A stretch of DNA of 32,159 nt, taken from the NCBI GenBank assembly GCA_023379345.1, contig JAMCUV010000113.1, positions 1-32,159 on the forward strand. The letters run 5' to 3'. A model generated the notes under the pieces. That model made no database searches and was not told where the DNA came from. It was given only the letters and a program-made list of their open reading frames with translations. Both the position numbers and the translations under genes were made by a program. The stretch is from Thermoplasmatota archaeon. Its GTDB lineage: Archaea > Thermoplasmatota > Thermoplasmata > Thermoplasmatales > Thermoplasmataceae. Of the stretch, positions 1 to 8,999 are shown one piece after another; the stretch's first letter is position 1; every line of letters begins with the position of its first letter.

Positions 1-174
1 TGAAGATTTCTCAGCCAGGTCCACATACTGAGTGAGATTCTGCAGCTGATTCCTTTCGCCCACAACCATGATTCTCTTCAGGAAATTGGCATTGACCATT
101 CTGCTCCCATATTTATCAGGTATTAATATAATGTCATGCAATAGTTCTGACTTCACCTGCACAGATAAAAACAT
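1..174 (-). CDS. Partial CDS (5' end only) of an unidentified protein, running off the left window edge
   Basis: Open frame on the minus strand from ATG at 174 (MFLSVQVKSELLHDIILIPDKYGSRMVNANFLKRIMVVGERNQLQNLTQYVDLAEKSS...) to the window edge with no stop. The real start may be internal (ATG at 99), because only 16 nt separate this ATG from the divergent marC start. Confidence 0.45.
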   Translation of the reverse strand, partial: MFLSVQVKSELLHDIILIPDKYGSRMVNANFLKRIMVVGERNQLQNLTQYVDLAEKSS

Positions 175-190
175 TTAACAGGGATTTGCT

Positions 191-838
191 ATGACGCTTC
201 TGTTGCTGAACATCATAGTATTCTACCTGTCCATTGTGGCTACAGTATTCGCAATCCTGAACCCCATAGGTGCTGTGCCAACACTCATGGTTCTCACTGA
301 TGGATATACGGCGGGCGAAAAGAGCAGGGTCATATCCAAGAGCATCATGGTCGCCTCCGGCATGATTCTTGGCTTCATGTTTGTGGGTGTTTACATATTC
401 CTGGTTCTGGGCATAGACATTTCCGACTTTAAGGTCGCAGGAGGGATTCTCCTCTTCAAGGTTGCATTCGACATGCTCCAGGGAAAAATATCAAACACCA
501 AACTGACGCCTCAGGAAACGCAGGAAAGCATGGACAAGGAAGCTGTAGGAATTGTCCCAATAGGCACTCCGCTACTTGCCGGCCCGGGAACCATAACCAC
601 GGCAATGATATATTTCAATTCACCCCAGTATTTCATATCCGAAAGAATAGCCGTGATACTTGCTGTCATCACTGTACTGTTGATATCGTACATAATTCTC
701 AGGCTGTCAAATCCCCTGTTCAACCGCCTGGGAAAGACGGGATCTCTCATAATATCCAGGATAATGGGTCTACTGCTGGCATCAATAGCCATAGAATTCA
801 TTACAAGCGGGCTGTTCACCATAATACACACTCTTTAA
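191..838 (+). CDS. MarC family integral membrane protein
   Basis: 215 aa polytopic protein; N-terminal AILNPIGAVP motif and VGIVPIGTPLLAGPGTITT motif typical of MarC/UPF0056. Confidence 0.85.
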   Translation: MTLLLLNIIVFYLSIVATVFAILNPIGAVPTLMVLTDGYTAGEKSRVISKSIMVASGMILGFMFVGVYIFLVLGIDISDFKVAGGILLFKVAFDMLQGKISNTKLTPQETQESMDKEAVGIVPIGTPLLAGPGTITTAMIYFNSPQYFISERIAVILAVITVLLISYIILRLSNPLFNRLGKTGSLIISRIMGLLLASIAIEFITSGLFTIIHTL

Positions 839-925
839 ATCACAACCCCGCCATGTTTGTCGATCATATAAGGGTCGATCCCAGCTATAAATTTATTAGT
901 TTCAAACATTTGGCCCTTTGTTAAA

Positions 926-1378
926 ATGTTCAAGATGACAGTGGTATCAACTCCAACCAGGGTTATGGATGAGAACATAGACAAGAACATAGCGTATTTT
1001 CTATCGGATATCGGTTACATACCCCGGCTGAATCCGGGCACGGATTTCCAGGCAATTTCACAGTCCGCATATTTCAGGCTTTTCAAGGAGTGTTTCCTTA
1101 TGAATCCTGAGAGATACTGGACAGGCGAAGATCTCCTCACGTATCTAAAGACAAGCCGCACCACTCTTTACAGGCATCTGAACAAGCTCAAGTCCATGGA
1201 TATACTGGAAGAGATACAGGAAGGCAAGACAAAGAAGTACAGGATGCGTTCCGGGGATATCATGAAAGCATGGAACTGGGTCGAGGTCAATGTGAAGATG
1301 GCGCTCGAAAATTACAGGAAAACAGTGGAACACATCTGGCGCCTTTCCAGGGCGGAAATCGGCCGTGGCAAAACATAA
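926..1378 (+). CDS. Winged-helix/HTH transcriptional regulator
   Basis: 150 aa; GEDLLTYLKTSRTTLYRHLNKLKSMDILEEIQEGKTKKYRM reads as a winged HTH (ArsR-like). TATA-like ctataaattt about 35 nt upstream. Confidence 0.65.
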   Translation: MFKMTVVSTPTRVMDENIDKNIAYFLSDIGYIPRLNPGTDFQAISQSAYFRLFKECFLMNPERYWTGEDLLTYLKTSRTTLYRHLNKLKSMDILEEIQEGKTKKYRMRSGDIMKAWNWVEVNVKMALENYRKTVEHIWRLSRAEIGRGKT

Positions 1379-1399
1379 AGTTTTTTACTGAGTGCCAAA

Positions 1400-1735
1400 T
1401 TGCGCGACGAGGGGAACGTGGCTAAAACAAATCTTTCCCGGATTGCAGAGTTGTTGATGAATATGGATATGATTGAGATTAAAAAGGGCGGCAAGTACAG
1501 GGTCATTTCAAACAGCGGAAAGGATGAGCCCATGGAGACCATGGGCGAATTTGTTGGCTACACACTGCTTGGAGAAGAGGGCGCTGTATGTTTCAGGATT
1601 GAGGCTGAAAATGGGAAGAATGTCCTCAGGCTCATACCTGTTTCCGGACTTATTGCAATAGAATTTGGTGACGAGGAACTGCTCACGGCCGGAAAGAAAG
1701 CTGACGACTCGGACAAAACCACCTACTTCAACTGA
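1400..1735 (+). CDS. Hypothetical protein, probably co-transcribed with the upstream HTH gene
   Basis: 111 aa, TTG start at 1400 (alternative GTG at 1418), 21 nt after the preceding stop; longest ORF in its interval with plausible composition. Confidence 0.5.
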   Translation: MRDEGNVAKTNLSRIAELLMNMDMIEIKKGGKYRVISNSGKDEPMETMGEFVGYTLLGEEGAVCFRIEAENGKNVLRLIPVSGLIAIEFGDEELLTAGKKADDSDKTTYFN

Positions 1736-2244
1736 AATTCTTCCAGGGGATCGTATACCGGCCCCTCGGGCTTCAGTATGCTCCTGTAAAGAAAAATACT
1801 CCTGATTTCCTCTTTCCATTGAATGTGAGCATATTTTCTCTCAAGATCCTTTACGTTAACAGGATCACGGAATCTTGACACTGTTATATGGGGGACAAAT
1901 TTCCTGTTTTCCTTGGTGAAGCCGGTAAGGGCAGCATCAAGCACCCGATGGTTGTACCTGATCTCAGGGGAATCTTCAAGGTTGAGGTAAAGAACTCCTG
2001 CAGAAGCTGGCGAAGGGAAAGCCGAAAGGCCCTCAATCTTCACGGTGAACCGATGAAGTTCCACGGAGCGGATCCGGCTTGAAATGCGGTCAACAGAGGC
2101 TGGATCAGTTTCTCCAAGAAAAACAAAGGTAAGGTGAAGTTCTGGAGTATTTACCGGTTTGGACCCCGGAATGCGCCTGATATCCTTAAAAAGTTCATTA
2201 AGGCCATCGAATCTGGTCACTTTGGAGCCAACAAAAACTCTCAT
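1723..2244 (-). CDS. thpR: RNA 2',3'-cyclic phosphodiesterase (LigT/ThpR, 2H phosphoesterase family)
   Basis: Both HxT/S motifs present (ELHLTFVFLG and FVPHITVSRF). Start set at MRVFVGSKV (2244) rather than the ORF-track 2313. Confidence 0.85.
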   Translation of the reverse strand: MRVFVGSKVTRFDGLNELFKDIRRIPGSKPVNTPELHLTFVFLGETDPASVDRISSRIRSVELHRFTVKIEGLSAFPSPASAGVLYLNLEDSPEIRYNHRVLDAALTGFTKENRKFVPHITVSRFRDPVNVKDLERKYAHIQWKEEIRSIFLYRSILKPEGPVYDPLEEFQLK

Positions 2245-2269
2245 GTGGTCATTCACATCCTCCCCGTTC

Positions 2270-2632
2270 CTAAGAGGACCGGGAGTGTTTTTCGCTCCTG
2301 AGATGCCTCTCATGAAGGTGCAGGTATATGCTGTTGGCTATTATTCCGGCATAGTAGCCGAAGAATATGAGCAGAAAGGTGTAGAGAAAATTCAGCTTGA
2401 GGTTCCTTGTGAGGAAAAATACGATTGCATAGTATATTCCCATCCCGGCCAGTATTGAGATTATGGAATTCCTGCTCATGGCTACACGCAGCTGAGTTTC
2501 CTGCCGGTTTTCTCCGGTAGTTTCCACATAACCCAGCCCCCAGCATTTATCGCAGACATCAAGAACGCCATTTTCGTCCCTGACCCAGCCTGAGCCGCCA
2601 CATTTATCGCAAAGGATTCTCAATTCCCTCAC
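2270..2632 (-). CDS. Small membrane protein with DnaJ-type CxxCxGxG zinc finger
   Basis: 120 aa; CDKCGGSGW...CDKCWGLGYV followed by about two hydrophobic segments. TATA-like element (cctatatact, minus strand) about 20-30 nt upstream. Confidence 0.7.
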   Translation of the reverse strand: MRELRILCDKCGGSGWVRDENGVLDVCDKCWGLGYVETTGENRQETQLRVAMSRNSIISILAGMGIYYAIVFFLTRNLKLNFLYTFLLIFFGYYAGIIANSIYLHLHERHLRSEKHSRSS

Positions 2633-2706
2633 CTCAATTTATAATGAATCAAAAGTATATAGGCTTTGTTATTGAGCAAGAAAAGCGTATTTTGCGGTCT
2701 AGGCAT

Positions 2707-2727
2707 AATAATATGAATGATATTATT
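2707..2727. repeat. Perfect 8-bp inverted repeat (aataatat-gaatg-atattatt)
   Basis: Read directly; lies in the divergent intergenic region upstream of gcvH. Confidence 0.6.
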
Positions 2728-2832
2728 TTACTTCATAAATTCATCGTGGGACAGAATTTATATCATTAATGAAAAAAAGTGAACTGAGGATGATGAGCCA
2801 TGGATTATATATTTCACCGCGATCATGGGAGC

Positions 2833-3207
2833 ATGACAAAGATTCCCGATGGCCTGAAGTACACCAAGACACACGAGTGGTATAGGATAGAGGGAGATAC
2901 TCTGACAATGGGCATAAGCGACTATGCACAGAACCAGCTTACTGATATAGTGTACATAGATCTGCCGTCCAAGGGCACCAGGAAGAAGGCGGGAGATGCA
3001 CTCCTGACCATCGAATCCGTAAAGTCAGCAGAGGATGTTTACAGTCCGGCAGATGGTGAGGTCACAGACGTGAACTCAACCCTTACAGATTCACCTGAGG
3101 CAGTGAACAAGGACTGCTATTCAAGCTGGATGGTCAAGATGAAGGTAACCGGGAAGCTTGCTGATTCCATGGATGCCGCCCAGTACAGGAAGTTTATTGG
3201 AGAATAA
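2833..3207 (+). CDS. gcvH: Glycine cleavage system H protein
   Basis: MTKIPDGLKYTKTHEWYRIEGD...; lipoylation motif LLTIESVKSAEDVYSP. In-frame alternative ATG at 2800; TATA-like tttatatc at about 2757. Confidence 0.9.
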   Translation: MTKIPDGLKYTKTHEWYRIEGDTLTMGISDYAQNQLTDIVYIDLPSKGTRKKAGDALLTIESVKSAEDVYSPADGEVTDVNSTLTDSPEAVNKDCYSSWMVKMKVTGKLADSMDAAQYRKFIGE

Positions 3208-3214
3208 TCCCGGC

Positions 3215-3805
3215 ATGCCCGATCACAGGGATAAATATTATTATCTTGCAAAAAAGGAACGGTACAGGAGCCGTGCTGCTTTCAAGCTCATGGAGATTCA
3301 GACCAAGTTTGATCTTCTCAGGCAAGGGCAGTACGTGCTTGAGGTGGGTTCATCCCCGGGTGGATGGTCACAGATAATCACCAGCATAACAAGAAATCCC
3401 GTGATTTCGGTGGACATCAACCAGATGGAACCCCTGGACAACGTAATATTCGTCAAAGGGAAGATAGAAGACCCCAGGACGGTTGAGAGAATCGGGGAAA
3501 TAATGCAGGGTGCTGGCATAAAGCACTTTCAGGGAATTGTTTCGGATGCCATGATCCATACCAGTGGCATACACGACAGGGATCACGCTTCTTCGTATCT
3601 GCTGTGCCAGTCCGTGATGAATCTGGTTGGCAGATTTCTGGAAAATGGCGGATTTGTGCTTCTCAAGCAGTTCCAGGGAGACCTGACAGTACAGTTTGTC
3701 AACCAGTGGAAGAAGCACTTCAGGAACTCAAGAACAACAAAAGTTTCTGCTTCCCGGGATTCCAGCAGCGAAATTTACATCATCTTTGACGGTTACGTTG
3801 CCTGA
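3215..3805 (+). CDS. rlmE: 23S rRNA (uridine-2'-O-)-methyltransferase (RlmE/FtsJ/RrmJ family)
   Basis: RSRAAFKLMEIQTKFDLL; VLEVGSSPGGWSQ SAM motif; VSDAMIHTSGIHDRDH. ATG at 3215 follows gcvH by 7 nt. Confidence 0.88.
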   Translation: MPDHRDKYYYLAKKERYRSRAAFKLMEIQTKFDLLRQGQYVLEVGSSPGGWSQIITSITRNPVISVDINQMEPLDNVIFVKGKIEDPRTVERIGEIMQGAGIKHFQGIVSDAMIHTSGIHDRDHASSYLLCQSVMNLVGRFLENGGFVLLKQFQGDLTVQFVNQWKKHFRNSRTTKVSASRDSSSEIYIIFDGYVA

Positions 3806-4458
3806 TCAGGACCTGCCAGGGCATAGCCCATTGAGACAAGCACATCCCTGATGCCGTTGTAAAATTCATGATCACACACTATGATATGGTTCTCCACATA
3901 ATTCTGCATCACAAACTCCTTGACCTTTCCCGCTATGAAATCAATTCGCATCTGTTCAAGCTTCTTCCTTCCCCTGATGGCTTTCTGTTTCTCAGCCCAC
4001 GCCTCCGCAAATTCATATTCATTGGTATCGTGGTAATCTGCATTGAGCACTCTCTTCTTTCTCATGGAATCCCTGAGGAGGTCAAAGGACCTGATGTTCT
4101 GGGTATAAGCTGAATTGTAGGTTTCATCATCCATGTCAATTCCAATGACCCGGCTGCCGCTTTTCTCAGAATAATTGATCACTTCTATGTATATGGGTGG
4201 AGGTGTCATGACCTCACCGTATTTTCTAAGCCTGATCCCGTAGATTATCTCATAATCAGACAGGTTCATCTCAAATGGGTCCTTGAGAAATTCTCTCAGC
4301 CCCTCCACCTCCGACGGGGCAATGGTAACAAGTATGATTTCAGGGTTCATTGTGTTGAGCACTGATTTTAAATCATCACCATGCGATATCAGGCCCTTCA
4401 CCCCGGAATAGACCCTGATATTCCTGTGGTTTTCCGGGTTCCTGAATTCCCTGTACAT
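3793..4458 (-). CDS. Conserved hypothetical protein, no family recognised
   Basis: 221 aa ORF whose start overlaps the stop of the upstream regulator (TGATG), implying an operon; gives coherent alpha/beta-like sequence. Confidence 0.65.
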   Translation of the reverse strand: MYREFRNPENHRNIRVYSGVKGLISHGDDLKSVLNTMNPEIILVTIAPSEVEGLREFLKDPFEMNLSDYEIIYGIRLRKYGEVMTPPPIYIEVINYSEKSGSRVIGIDMDDETYNSAYTQNIRSFDLLRDSMRKKRVLNADYHDTNEYEFAEAWAEKQKAIRGRKKLEQMRIDFIAGKVKEFVMQNYVENHIIVCDHEFYNGIRDVLVSMGYALAGPDQAT

Positions 4459-5408
4459 CAGGAGGTTTTCCTCTTCTCAATAATTCTCTGCAGTTGCTCC
4501 TTCTCGGAAATGCCCCTGAGCTCACTTACGCTTATTACCGGGCATCCTGCTATGTTCTCGCGTTCCGTGCTCGTCCTGCTCACCAGGAAAGCATCATTCT
4601 CAAATATTGCACTGACGTTTCTCAGCGCCTCGATACGCTCCCTCTTGCCGTTGAGGGTTTCAAGAAGACCAACAAGAAGAAATTCCCTCATTGATTCCTT
4701 TGTGATTGCATCAAAGGGCGCTCTCCTCATGGCGTGGAAATCGAAGCCATTTCCTATCATTATCTCCAGAACTTCACGGAGGAATTCATTTGTGATCTCA
4801 CCTTCCTCGGATGGCATCTGGAGAGAATCTGATATCTCCATGAGGTTTATGGACTTCCTGAGGTCTTCCCTTAGTATCTCTTCAAGCTTCAGGAAAACAT
4901 CCACAGTCACTGCACTACCACTTTCATAAAGCGATATGGATCTCCTTGAGACCCCAATCTTGTTGGAGAGATATCCGATGGAATAACCCAGTTCCTCCCG
5001 TCTTCTGTGCAGCAGTTCACCATCTATGGACACATAGAAACCGCCGGGACCTGAAGATATGCATGGCCGGTCTCCATCCACATAATCGCTGAAACTCTCA
5101 GCAGAAAGAATTGGAATGCTGTGGCGGTAGTATATGACCCCCCTCTCAAGGGCACCCGATCCAGCCTTCTCTCCAATTACCAGGGGAGTGCCGTCGGTCA
5201 GTTTTGATATTCGTATCATCTCAAGAGCATTGGGGCTCTTGAATGTGTCAATGTTCTGCAGGATCTTGATGATAAGCCGTAGTCTGTCTCTCTTGGCTAT
5301 GAGATCGAAACTCAGAAGGTTGCCCAGATTTGGATCGGAGACGTTGAATCCCTCCCTGAGCAAAATCTGGAACACTTTTCTCAAGACTGCTGCCCTGCGA
5401 TCATCCAC
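4458..5408 (-). CDS. Archaeal XRE-family HTH transcriptional regulator
   Basis: 316 aa; LHRRREELGYSIGYLSNKIGVSRRSISLYESG is a clear cro/C1-type HTH within a layout like the archaeal putative HTH-type regulator family. Confidence 0.8.
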   Translation of the reverse strand: MDDRRAAVLRKVFQILLREGFNVSDPNLGNLLSFDLIAKRDRLRLIIKILQNIDTFKSPNALEMIRISKLTDGTPLVIGEKAGSGALERGVIYYRHSIPILSAESFSDYVDGDRPCISSGPGGFYVSIDGELLHRRREELGYSIGYLSNKIGVSRRSISLYESGSAVTVDVFLKLEEILREDLRKSINLMEISDSLQMPSEEGEITNEFLREVLEIMIGNGFDFHAMRRAPFDAITKESMREFLLVGLLETLNGKRERIEALRNVSAIFENDAFLVSRTSTERENIAGCPVISVSELRGISEKEQLQRIIEKRKTS

Positions 5409-5487
5409 GAAAACAATTATTAAAAATTGTATATAAACATTGCGAATAGTGGTTAAGAGGTTTCAAGAGCTATCTCTGGGAAGGAAC

Positions 5488-6099
5488 TCACTCCTCTGTT
5501 TCATCAACAAACAGGCTGGTGGAAAGCTTAGTGGTGCAATACTTGACCTCGCACTTGCTGCAAATGGGCTCCAGATCAAGATCTTCCGACGTTTCAACCG
5601 TGACCTTCCTGACACCGTCTATCTCGGAAAGAGCGGCAAAAGTCCTGGGAGGAACTGTGTGGTAGATTATTGCCCTGATGTACACATCCTCCTTCTCAAA
5701 ATTCCTGCCCTCAATTTCTTTCAGGTAGCAGCCATACTTTTTAACGGTGGAAAGAAACTCAGGAAGAACAGTGCCGAAATATCCCGGGGCTATCCTCAAA
5801 ATGACGGTCTGATGTCCCATGAGGGGCGCAATGCTTCCCATGTCAGGTATGGGCTTCAACCTGCCCATGAGCTCCTTTATCTCGGGCTTGGATTCAATGA
5901 TTTTTATTGTGTCGTAAACGGTGCGGCGATTGACACCAAGGGTCTTGGCGACCTCACTTATTGAAACCTCGATCCCGTCAACGTAAAATTTGCCATCCCT
6001 GATGGAAATACCACGGTTAAAGACGCCTTCCACAACTTTTCTCTTGATAGGGTGATCTTTGAAATATTCCTCAAGGATTAGCAGCATAATTGCTATCAT
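5488..6099 (-). CDS. HTH regulator with probable C-terminal ACT-like regulatory domain (archaeal amino-acid metabolism regulator type)
   Basis: ISEVAKTLGVNRRTVYDTIKII HTH followed by an alpha/beta ligand-binding-like region and Cys-rich tail CSKCEVKYC. Start placed at MIAIMLLILEEYF (6099). Confidence 0.7.
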   Translation of the reverse strand: MIAIMLLILEEYFKDHPIKRKVVEGVFNRGISIRDGKFYVDGIEVSISEVAKTLGVNRRTVYDTIKIIESKPEIKELMGRLKPIPDMGSIAPLMGHQTVILRIAPGYFGTVLPEFLSTVKKYGCYLKEIEGRNFEKEDVYIRAIIYHTVPPRTFAALSEIDGVRKVTVETSEDLDLEPICSKCEVKYCTTKLSTSLFVDETEE

Positions 6100-6213
6100 T
6101 CCATCCCTATATAAAAAGTATGTAGCTAATATGGATGGTCTTCGAGATATGAAATGCCATGAGCGGCCATGGTCGAAGCCCCGTTCTTTCAATATTTCAA
6201 TTCCGGCCTGCCC

Positions 6214-7983
6214 TTACCCTGTCAAAAACTTTCCTCTCAGTGTTTCAGCTCCTGCAGGGACCTGCTCGCTTTCAGCAATCTCGTAATATTCATACGGGGC
6301 GCCGGAAAGTTTCACGGGCACGGTGTATATAAGCCCGCGTCTGAAGAAGGTAACGGTAACATTCTGTCCAGGATGGAATGCGGCCAGATTGTCCATCTTA
6401 AGGCGCTTTACTTCCTCCTTCATCTCCTTCAGGAAGACGTCTGTGAACCTGAAATTGTCAACAGCCAGGATTTCATCTTTCGGATTGATCCCAGCCTCAT
6501 ATGCAGGGCTCCCTTCCACAACGGAATCAACCACGAACCTGCCTCCATTTGTTCTGACTATGAGCCCCAGGTAAGCTTTGCTGGATGGTTCAACACCATC
6601 CACCTTCCTGTAGCCCTTCCTGAGCGAATAGCCAAGTGGCTTCAGGTAATCCTGGAATTCTATTATTCCAGGCTCCCGAACATACTTGGAGAAGAATTCC
6701 GAGAAATCCTTGCCGGTAACATCCTTTAGTGTTGCAATTATGTCCTTCTCGGTATATCCCTTTCCGTCCTTGTTGTATTTATCCATAAGGGACCTGTACA
6801 TGTCGTCCAGAGACTTTGCACCATGGGTTGCATCAATAATCATGGAATCCAGTACAAAGCCAAGAAGTTCACCCTTCAGGTAATACGATATGTAGCTGTT
6901 TATATTATTGGGAGTCGGGCGGTAAAGCTTGATCCACGCATCAAAGGACGACTCAGATGCCGATGTGTTTCTTGATCCCGGGAGAAAATCATGATATCTC
7001 ATATTCTCCGCCAGATACCTGAAGTATTCCTTCTGGTCAATGAGTCCTGCCCTCAGCAGGACGTGGTATCCATAGAAATTGGTGAAGCCCTCGGCTATCC
7101 ACAGCAGTGTTGTATAGTTCTCCTCCTTGTAATTGAACGGGCCAAGTTCAACGGGCCTTATCCTCTTCACGTTCCACAGGTGGAAAAACTCGTGAGATGT
7201 GACGGAAAGGAAATGCTTGTACTTATCGAATGGTGAAAATGTGAACCGATCTATATCTATGGTGGTTGAATTCAGATGCTCCAGTCCGCCAGACTGGTCT
7301 TCCTCTGAAACAAGGTGATAGATGAAGACATATCTTTTGTATGGAAGATGCCCGAAGATTTTTGCGTACTGCTCCACTATCCTCCTGACATCTGAAGACA
7401 ATTTTTCCTCATCCTCGTTTCCCCTGCCATATAGGACTATCTCATGTTCCTTACCATCAACGGTGAAGAAGAGGCTCCTGTGTTCTCCTATCTCTATGGG
7501 GCAGTCGGCCAGTATATCGTATGTAACTGCACGGTATTTGTTGTCAGACAGCTTCTCCAGTCCGGTTGAGACTTTCCAGTTCCCAAAGGGCTTTATTACC
7601 AGTTCCAGGGACTGATCCTTGTAACCCTCCACATAGAGGAAGACACTTGTTCCATTGAGAAAAGCATGGGTGGAATCCACATGGCTGGTATGAACACTCA
7701 ATTCATTGGCATAAATTTCATAGGTGATCTTCACGGAATGGATATCCTTGGTGTTGACTTTCCATGTGGATTTATCCCTCTTCTGCACATCCAGTTGAAC
7801 TGATCCTGAATAAGCCCGAATGTTGCGAACAAATCTTGCAAAATCATAAATCTCATAGGATCCAGGAGCCCAGGCCGGCATTGTAAGGAGCATGTTGTCC
7901 TCGCTGAAGTCATCAATGTTCATTGTGACGCCGTAAAAATGAGTCTGGGGTTTATCCATTTCCAAAAGATACTGAAGCTTCAT
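6214..7983 (-). CDS. M61 family metallopeptidase with PDZ domain (glycyl aminopeptidase-like)
   Basis: 589 aa; HEFFHLWNVKRIRP zinc motif, WIAEGFTNFYG, C-terminal PDZ-like segment (GGRFVVDSVVEGSPAYEAGINPKDEILAVDNFR). Confidence 0.9.
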   Translation of the reverse strand: MKLQYLLEMDKPQTHFYGVTMNIDDFSEDNMLLTMPAWAPGSYEIYDFARFVRNIRAYSGSVQLDVQKRDKSTWKVNTKDIHSVKITYEIYANELSVHTSHVDSTHAFLNGTSVFLYVEGYKDQSLELVIKPFGNWKVSTGLEKLSDNKYRAVTYDILADCPIEIGEHRSLFFTVDGKEHEIVLYGRGNEDEEKLSSDVRRIVEQYAKIFGHLPYKRYVFIYHLVSEEDQSGGLEHLNSTTIDIDRFTFSPFDKYKHFLSVTSHEFFHLWNVKRIRPVELGPFNYKEENYTTLLWIAEGFTNFYGYHVLLRAGLIDQKEYFRYLAENMRYHDFLPGSRNTSASESSFDAWIKLYRPTPNNINSYISYYLKGELLGFVLDSMIIDATHGAKSLDDMYRSLMDKYNKDGKGYTEKDIIATLKDVTGKDFSEFFSKYVREPGIIEFQDYLKPLGYSLRKGYRKVDGVEPSSKAYLGLIVRTNGGRFVVDSVVEGSPAYEAGINPKDEILAVDNFRFTDVFLKEMKEEVKRLKMDNLAAFHPGQNVTVTFFRRGLIYTVPVKLSGAPYEYYEIAESEQVPAGAETLRGKFLTG

Positions 7984-7993
7984 TTATGTGACC

Positions 7994-8015
7994 AAAGTTT
8001 GCAAGAGCAAACTTT
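7994..8015. promoter_or_regulatory. Perfect 9-bp inverted repeat with 4-nt spacer (aaagtttgc-aaga-gcaaacttt), candidate operator
   Basis: Read directly; 11 bp upstream of the M61 peptidase start codon, in the promoter-proximal region. Confidence 0.55.
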
Positions 8016-8051
8016 AGTTAAATCTTTGTACGCCAGATATAATAAGCTGGC

Positions 8052-8132
8052 ATGGAGCGTGCGGAAACCTTCGATCTCGTAAGTAGAAAGAAAATACCGG
8101 TGGACATTTTCAGTATAATGCTGCCATCATAG
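8052..8132 (+). CDS. Candidate 26-aa small ORF, unknown
   Basis: ATG..TAG encodes MERAETFDLVSRKKIPVDIFSIMLPS; TATA-like ttaaatctt at about 8018-8027 in leaderless spacing; 3' end overlaps the ctaB stop by 6 nt. Confidence 0.25.
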   Translation: MERAETFDLVSRKKIPVDIFSIMLPS

Positions 8133-8999
8133 AAATCTCAATAATGCGAATATTATGAACACCACCGTCAGATACGGGCTGGAATACTTGAATAGTGAGA
8201 AGGAACTTTTCCTGTCTGGTTTCCTGGAGAATCTGACAATGTAGATTAATACTGGAACTGCTGCAAGGCCAATCAGAATTATGTAAAGTATTTTTGCTCC
8301 TCCAAATAAGACAGGGATGAAGGAGAACAATACCAGCAGTAGTGCCGAGAATGAAATGCACTCAGCAGAAACACGGTCAGAGTAAACAACAGGAAGCATT
8401 GGCACACCGGCACGGGCGTAATCGTCATGGTACATGTATGCAAGGCTCCAGATGTGGATAGGTATCCACACTATTACCAGTGAAAAGAGGAACCATGGAA
8501 TGAACGAAGCAACGTTCGAGATCATATACCAGCCAACCAGTACAGGTATACCACCGGAGAATCCCCCTAATATCACACTCCACGGGGTCTTTCTCTTGAG
8601 AAGATAACTGTAAATGAACACATTATCAATCACCCCAGCTGCCATGAAGCCAGCAGCAATGAATCTGCCCACGACCAAAGGTATGGCAATTGAAATTGCT
8701 ATCAGCACGACGCCCGTAATTATTGCTGATGCCGGAGTCACCTCACCTGTTACCATAGGTCTGCGGTTTGTTCTCAGCATTCTTGAATCTATGTCCCGAT
8801 CCAGATAGTTGGTCAACGACTCCGCTCCGGATGAGCCGGCCGCAAGTGCCAGTACAACGGCAGTTAGCAGCCACAGATACCGTAGATTAAAGGCAGGAAT
8901 GGCAATAAGTGCAGACACAACCCCAACAAAGACCAGTAGTCCCCAGACTTTCGGCTTTGTAAATCTAACATAAACCATAGCCTTGTCGATTGTGTCCAT
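8127..8999 (-). CDS. ctaB: Protoheme IX farnesyltransferase (heme O synthase), UbiA superfamily
   Basis: 290 aa polytopic; TNYLDRDIDSRMLRTNRRPMVTGEV motif and HIWSLAYMYHDDYARAGVPMLPVV. TATA-like tctattttatt (minus strand) at about 9020-9030. Confidence 0.92.
   Translation of the reverse strand: MDTIDKAMVYVRFTKPKVWGLLVFVGVVSALIAIPAFNLRYLWLLTAVVLALAAGSSGAESLTNYLDRDIDSRMLRTNRRPMVTGEVTPASAIITGVVLIAISIAIPLVVGRFIAAGFMAAGVIDNVFIYSYLLKRKTPWSVILGGFSGGIPVLVGWYMISNVASFIPWFLFSLVIVWIPIHIWSLAYMYHDDYARAGVPMLPVVYSDRVSAECISFSALLLVLFSFIPVLFGGAKILYIILIGLAAVPVLIYIVRFSRKPDRKSSFSLFKYSSPYLTVVFIIFALLRFL

Noticed and set aside
4381-4929. Plus-strand ORF (182 aa) antisense to the XRE regulator
   Set aside because: Serine/leucine-rich shadow ORF opposite a gene with a clear HTH.
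5440-5964. Plus-strand ORF (174 aa) antisense to the ACT-type regulator
   Set aside because: Opposite strand has a coherent HTH-ACT protein; this frame has no supporting motifs.
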